64,000 nt of DNA, from assembly GCF_021130785.1 (NCBI RefSeq), contig NC_060214.1, positions 49,227,001 through 49,291,000 on the forward strand. The letters are read 5' to 3'. The notes beneath the pieces were generated by a model. That model did not search any database. It worked only from the letters and a program-made list of their open reading frames with translations, and was not told where the DNA came from. Of the stretch, positions 61,060 to 64,000 are shown one piece after another. Every line of letters begins with the position of its first letter. Position 1 is the stretch's first letter. Origin of the DNA: Homalodisca vitripennis (lineage: Eukaryota > Arthropoda > Insecta > Hemiptera > Cicadellidae). The position numbers and the translations under genes were made by a program.

Positions 61060-61290
61060 ATTTGCTAGCCAAAACACCCTCAATTTCAACTGATGGTTGG
61101 TTAAGTGTTTTGTCAGTAAACGTAATGTAGGAATCCTTGATTGATTTCTTTTAAAGTAATTAATGTTGAATTTTCTCTTTTATACTAGATTTTATAGATT
61201 TTTTATTGTTCTTTATATTTTTTGTAAAGGTATTTTTGTGTTGCCTATTTATTTCCCGTCACAAAAACTTTGTAAACTTTAAGAGAATTT
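61060..61290 (-). pseudogene. decayed Penelope-like GIY-YIG relic
   Basis: The plus-strand sequence GCTAGCCAAAACACCCTCAA, TCAACTGATGGTTGGTTAAG, GTAATGTAGGAATCCTTGATT, TTTTTGTGTTGCCTATTTATT and TCCCGTCAC follows in order the plus-strand sequence of the better element at about 49110-49385 (GGCAACCAAAGCGGCCTAAT, TCGACTGATGGTTGACTG, AATGTAAGTTGCCTCAATTAG, TTTTTGTCTCGCCTATGTATT). It thus covers the GIY-YIG C-terminal half on the minus strand. Heavy decay, no open frame. Confidence 0.65.
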
Positions 61291-61720
61291 ATTTAAACCC
61301 TTGCAACCTATAATTTATTTTTACTAAACTTGGACTATAAAGTTATAACTTATAATCTGTTTGTTTAATTTAAAAGTAGAGGCAGTATAGAGTTGGCGTT
61401 TCAATCCAAATTTCAACCCTTCTAGTTAAATAATTTTAAATTGACCTTTTGTATGGAGAGACCTACACCAAGACAGTTATCAGTATGCGTCTGCTGGTGA
61501 GATAGACTGTATTTCTCTAAGGCAATCAACCTCGTGATGCTTAATTTAATATACACTTGCCAACCGTATACTGTACTATTAATGAATGTAGTAATGTTTT
61601 CTTGTACATATTCTATAAACTAGCAGTTTAATCAAAAAAAGCCAACAATATAAATATAAATAACCTCTCCGCCCATCCACCAATATTAAAAAAGATCTAA
61701 TGAATGTCAAATGCTCATTT

Positions 61721-61848
61721 AACATTAAAATATTCTTTTATGAACATAAAATTTAAGGTTAAGCTAATTTTTTCAAGATTAATTTTATTAAATCAACCAA
61801 TTAAACAAAGTTACTTTATCACATGTATTAATTATCTACTGGAAAATT
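61721..61848 (+). repeat. direct repeat flanking a Penelope relic (right)
   Basis: Partner of 60753-60873. The two copies bracket the relic at 61060-61290. Confidence 0.8.
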
Positions 61849-62613
61849 TCGCGTGTTTTAATACATTCTTTTTATTATGTTTATTCTATTTATACTTTCG
61901 TGTCAACACCTTTACCCATAAGGCCAATGTAAACAGAGCCTCGTTTTTGACAGACGGAACTCTAGACATCCAATAGACCTAGTATTTCTTTTTCGATAAA
62001 AATTGTAGAGGTAAAGTTTTATACCAAAATTCAGGCAGAGATCAGATTTAGTTAATCGACAACTTGTGGGAGAGGCTTCGGTAAAACGCTCAATCAATAA
62101 TAAGAAGTCGTATAAATTTATCAATTATTAATATCATATAAGACAGTTAAGCTTAACAATAACAGTAGGCCTAAAACGAAACCTAAATAGAGTGATTTAT
62201 TCAAAGTGAAAAACAGTTCCAACTATGAAAACGTGACATTGCCTTGTGACAGAACATAATTTGAAAATAATACCTATTTATAGGAATTGCACTGTTGACC
62301 TCACCTGCAAAGAAATCTCGTTTAGTTGCATTCCTATTATACCTGGACATGTGAAGCGGTATGGATGATATTATTTTTATTAAAAGATATAGATTCTGTT
62401 GGATAAAGGAGGTTCCTCCTATTCCAGCAACAAATAACGTATTGCTAATGCTAAGAAACTGTTATACATTGACAAAGGAATTGTTAATAACCATCCGTAT
62501 TTAAAAGTTGAGGTACGTTACTTTGGGAATTGTGACTCAATCTGTTACTAAGCGTAAATCTTACGTTCGTTTGATATAATAGAGTACGAAATTCCGGCCA
62601 CCAAGGCCTGCAT

Positions 62614-62616
<3 letters not shown>
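61849..62616. other. no gene recognised
   Basis: Mixed AT-rich sequence without a convincing frame or repeat. Confidence 0.4.
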
Positions 62617-62694
<78 letters not shown>

Positions 62695-62707
62695 ATTTAT
62701 ATATATT
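62617..62707. repeat. (TA)n microsatellite
   Basis: About 90 bases of TA repeat with a few phase changes. Confidence 0.95.
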
Positions 62708-64000
62708 GGTATTAAATGTGGTGTCTTGATATTAAGTTTCACATGTGGTTAGAAACTTCAAATTTTAATTACAGGATAGATTATCCGATATGAAAAACAT
62801 CAACTTTTTCTGCTATTCTAAATTTGTTATAAACATAGATAAGAAGAGTTAAATATTTATTCTTTTAGTAAGCAGAATATATTATAATAAGTAATTAGGG
62901 TGTTGCATGGGTTACTTGAATGCTATCATGTAACCTTTAAATACCGCTATCTTTAAATTCTGATAACCCCTATAAAAATGGCTTCAACCAACGTAAAACT
63001 TGTTCATAATTAATTGGCTAGGCCCCTTGTTTGTATGAGCACTATTTAAATGTTTAAATCTTGGTGACATTACTCATACTTAATTATTTATAGAAACATC
63101 CAATATCTTATTTAAATTTAAAGGGTGTAATTTTGCAATATTTAAGTATATTATGTTAAATATCAAAGCTTTTACTTCAAAGGAAGCATTTATCTATATA
63201 GTGTTACGTGTTGTTAAAATATGTATCTATATATTTGGCTGGTGGTTGACAAAGGCTATACTCTGAAAATTTATATTACATTTCATAATATGGTGCCTTA
63301 GAAAATCGTCACAAATCTCTATCATCACTGAAATTACTGAAATAACACTAGAGGTTTGGATCTATTTCCAATATCGCATATTAACAATAACAGGTCATCA
63401 GTAATGGTAATCATCGTTTATAATTCGCAAGTAAAGTTTTGTACTGACTTTAACGACGACTTGTTCAAAATGCATCCTGTATTTTTCCGAGACATAAACA
63501 GATATACATAACCATGGCCATGTTTTTCAAAGATACTAAATCTAAAACCACCGATAACCTGTTCAATGTTCTAGAATCAGTTACATTTTTCTTCCAGACG
63601 TATTATAAAACCATTTTTACTGTATTGAAATAAATAGTGTCTAAATTATTAAATATACTATTGGGAAAGCGGCCATAAAGGAAAAACGAGGGTAGAATCA
63701 TCAATCCCTACGAACTTCAGGAACAATCTTTTATCTATCTGATAACATCATAAGACACATTTTTATAGAATTTAATCATTTTAGGATATCAGGAATTTGG
63801 AAAGAGTTTAGTTCATTTAGGGTTTGGAACCCCATTTAAACCCATTTGGACGGTTGATTTAAATTAAATGTATATGTTTTTCGCGTAAATCATAAGGTAA
63901 TCGTACACTAAATTGTAACTTTCTGAGAAATAGAAAGTAAAATGTTCGTGAAATAGTTGTCTTCTGGCAGTATAGATCTTTCATAACTGTATTAGTTGGG
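62708..64000. other. AT-rich DNA, no gene recognised
   Basis: No domain, repeat or RNA gene recognised up to the window end. Confidence 0.45.

Overview
The window is eukaryotic DNA, AT-rich and almost free of host genes. It is most likely from an insect, because it carries an errantivirus-type LTR element with an Env gene, CR1-like and Penelope-like retrotransposons, a Tc1/mariner-type transposon with a DUF4817-like head, and a MADF-domain exon. A hemipteran or similar large insect genome would fit, but that is inference. I see no prokaryotic operons, rRNA, tRNA or CRISPR.

Layout. 1-3000 is non-coding with a small tandem duplication and a lone hAT-like transposon end. 3361-5860 is a foldback-like structure built from ~170-bp repeats, interrupted by a reverse-transcriptase fragment. 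A poly-C minisatellite (5979-6076) abuts copy A (6078-13289) of a large direct duplication. Copy B lies at 20483-30574. Both copies carry the same non-coding DNA, a three-unit ~330-bp tandem repeat and the same CR1-like retrotransposon relic. Copy A stops in the middle of the RT domain, while in copy B the relic runs on to a normal 3' tail (31831). Copy B also holds a 2568-bp Tc1/mariner-type element with very long inverted repeats, whose empty site is visible in copy A, and a Penelope-like terminal relic. Between the copies, 15710-16138 is a MADF-domain exon with one in-frame stop and a consensus splice donor.

36323-48551 is a 12.2-kb Ty3/gypsy-type element on the minus strand. Its LTRs are identical except for a 4-bp GA-tract indel, its target duplication is TAAT, its PBS resembles the tRNA-Leu 3' end, and it has a polypurine tract. 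Order: gag (two zinc knuckles), protease, an SGNH-hydrolase-like domain, RT, RNase H, integrase, Env. The SGNH-like domain between protease and RT is the most unusual item in the window. Several reading frames are broken even though the LTRs match. The element landed inside the terminal region of a Penelope-like element whose RT and GIY-YIG endonuclease lie at 48995-50540.

50541-64000 has no recognisable host gene. It contains microsatellites, a possible MITE, a second decayed Penelope relic (61060-61290) flanked by direct repeats, and a few unassigned open stretches.
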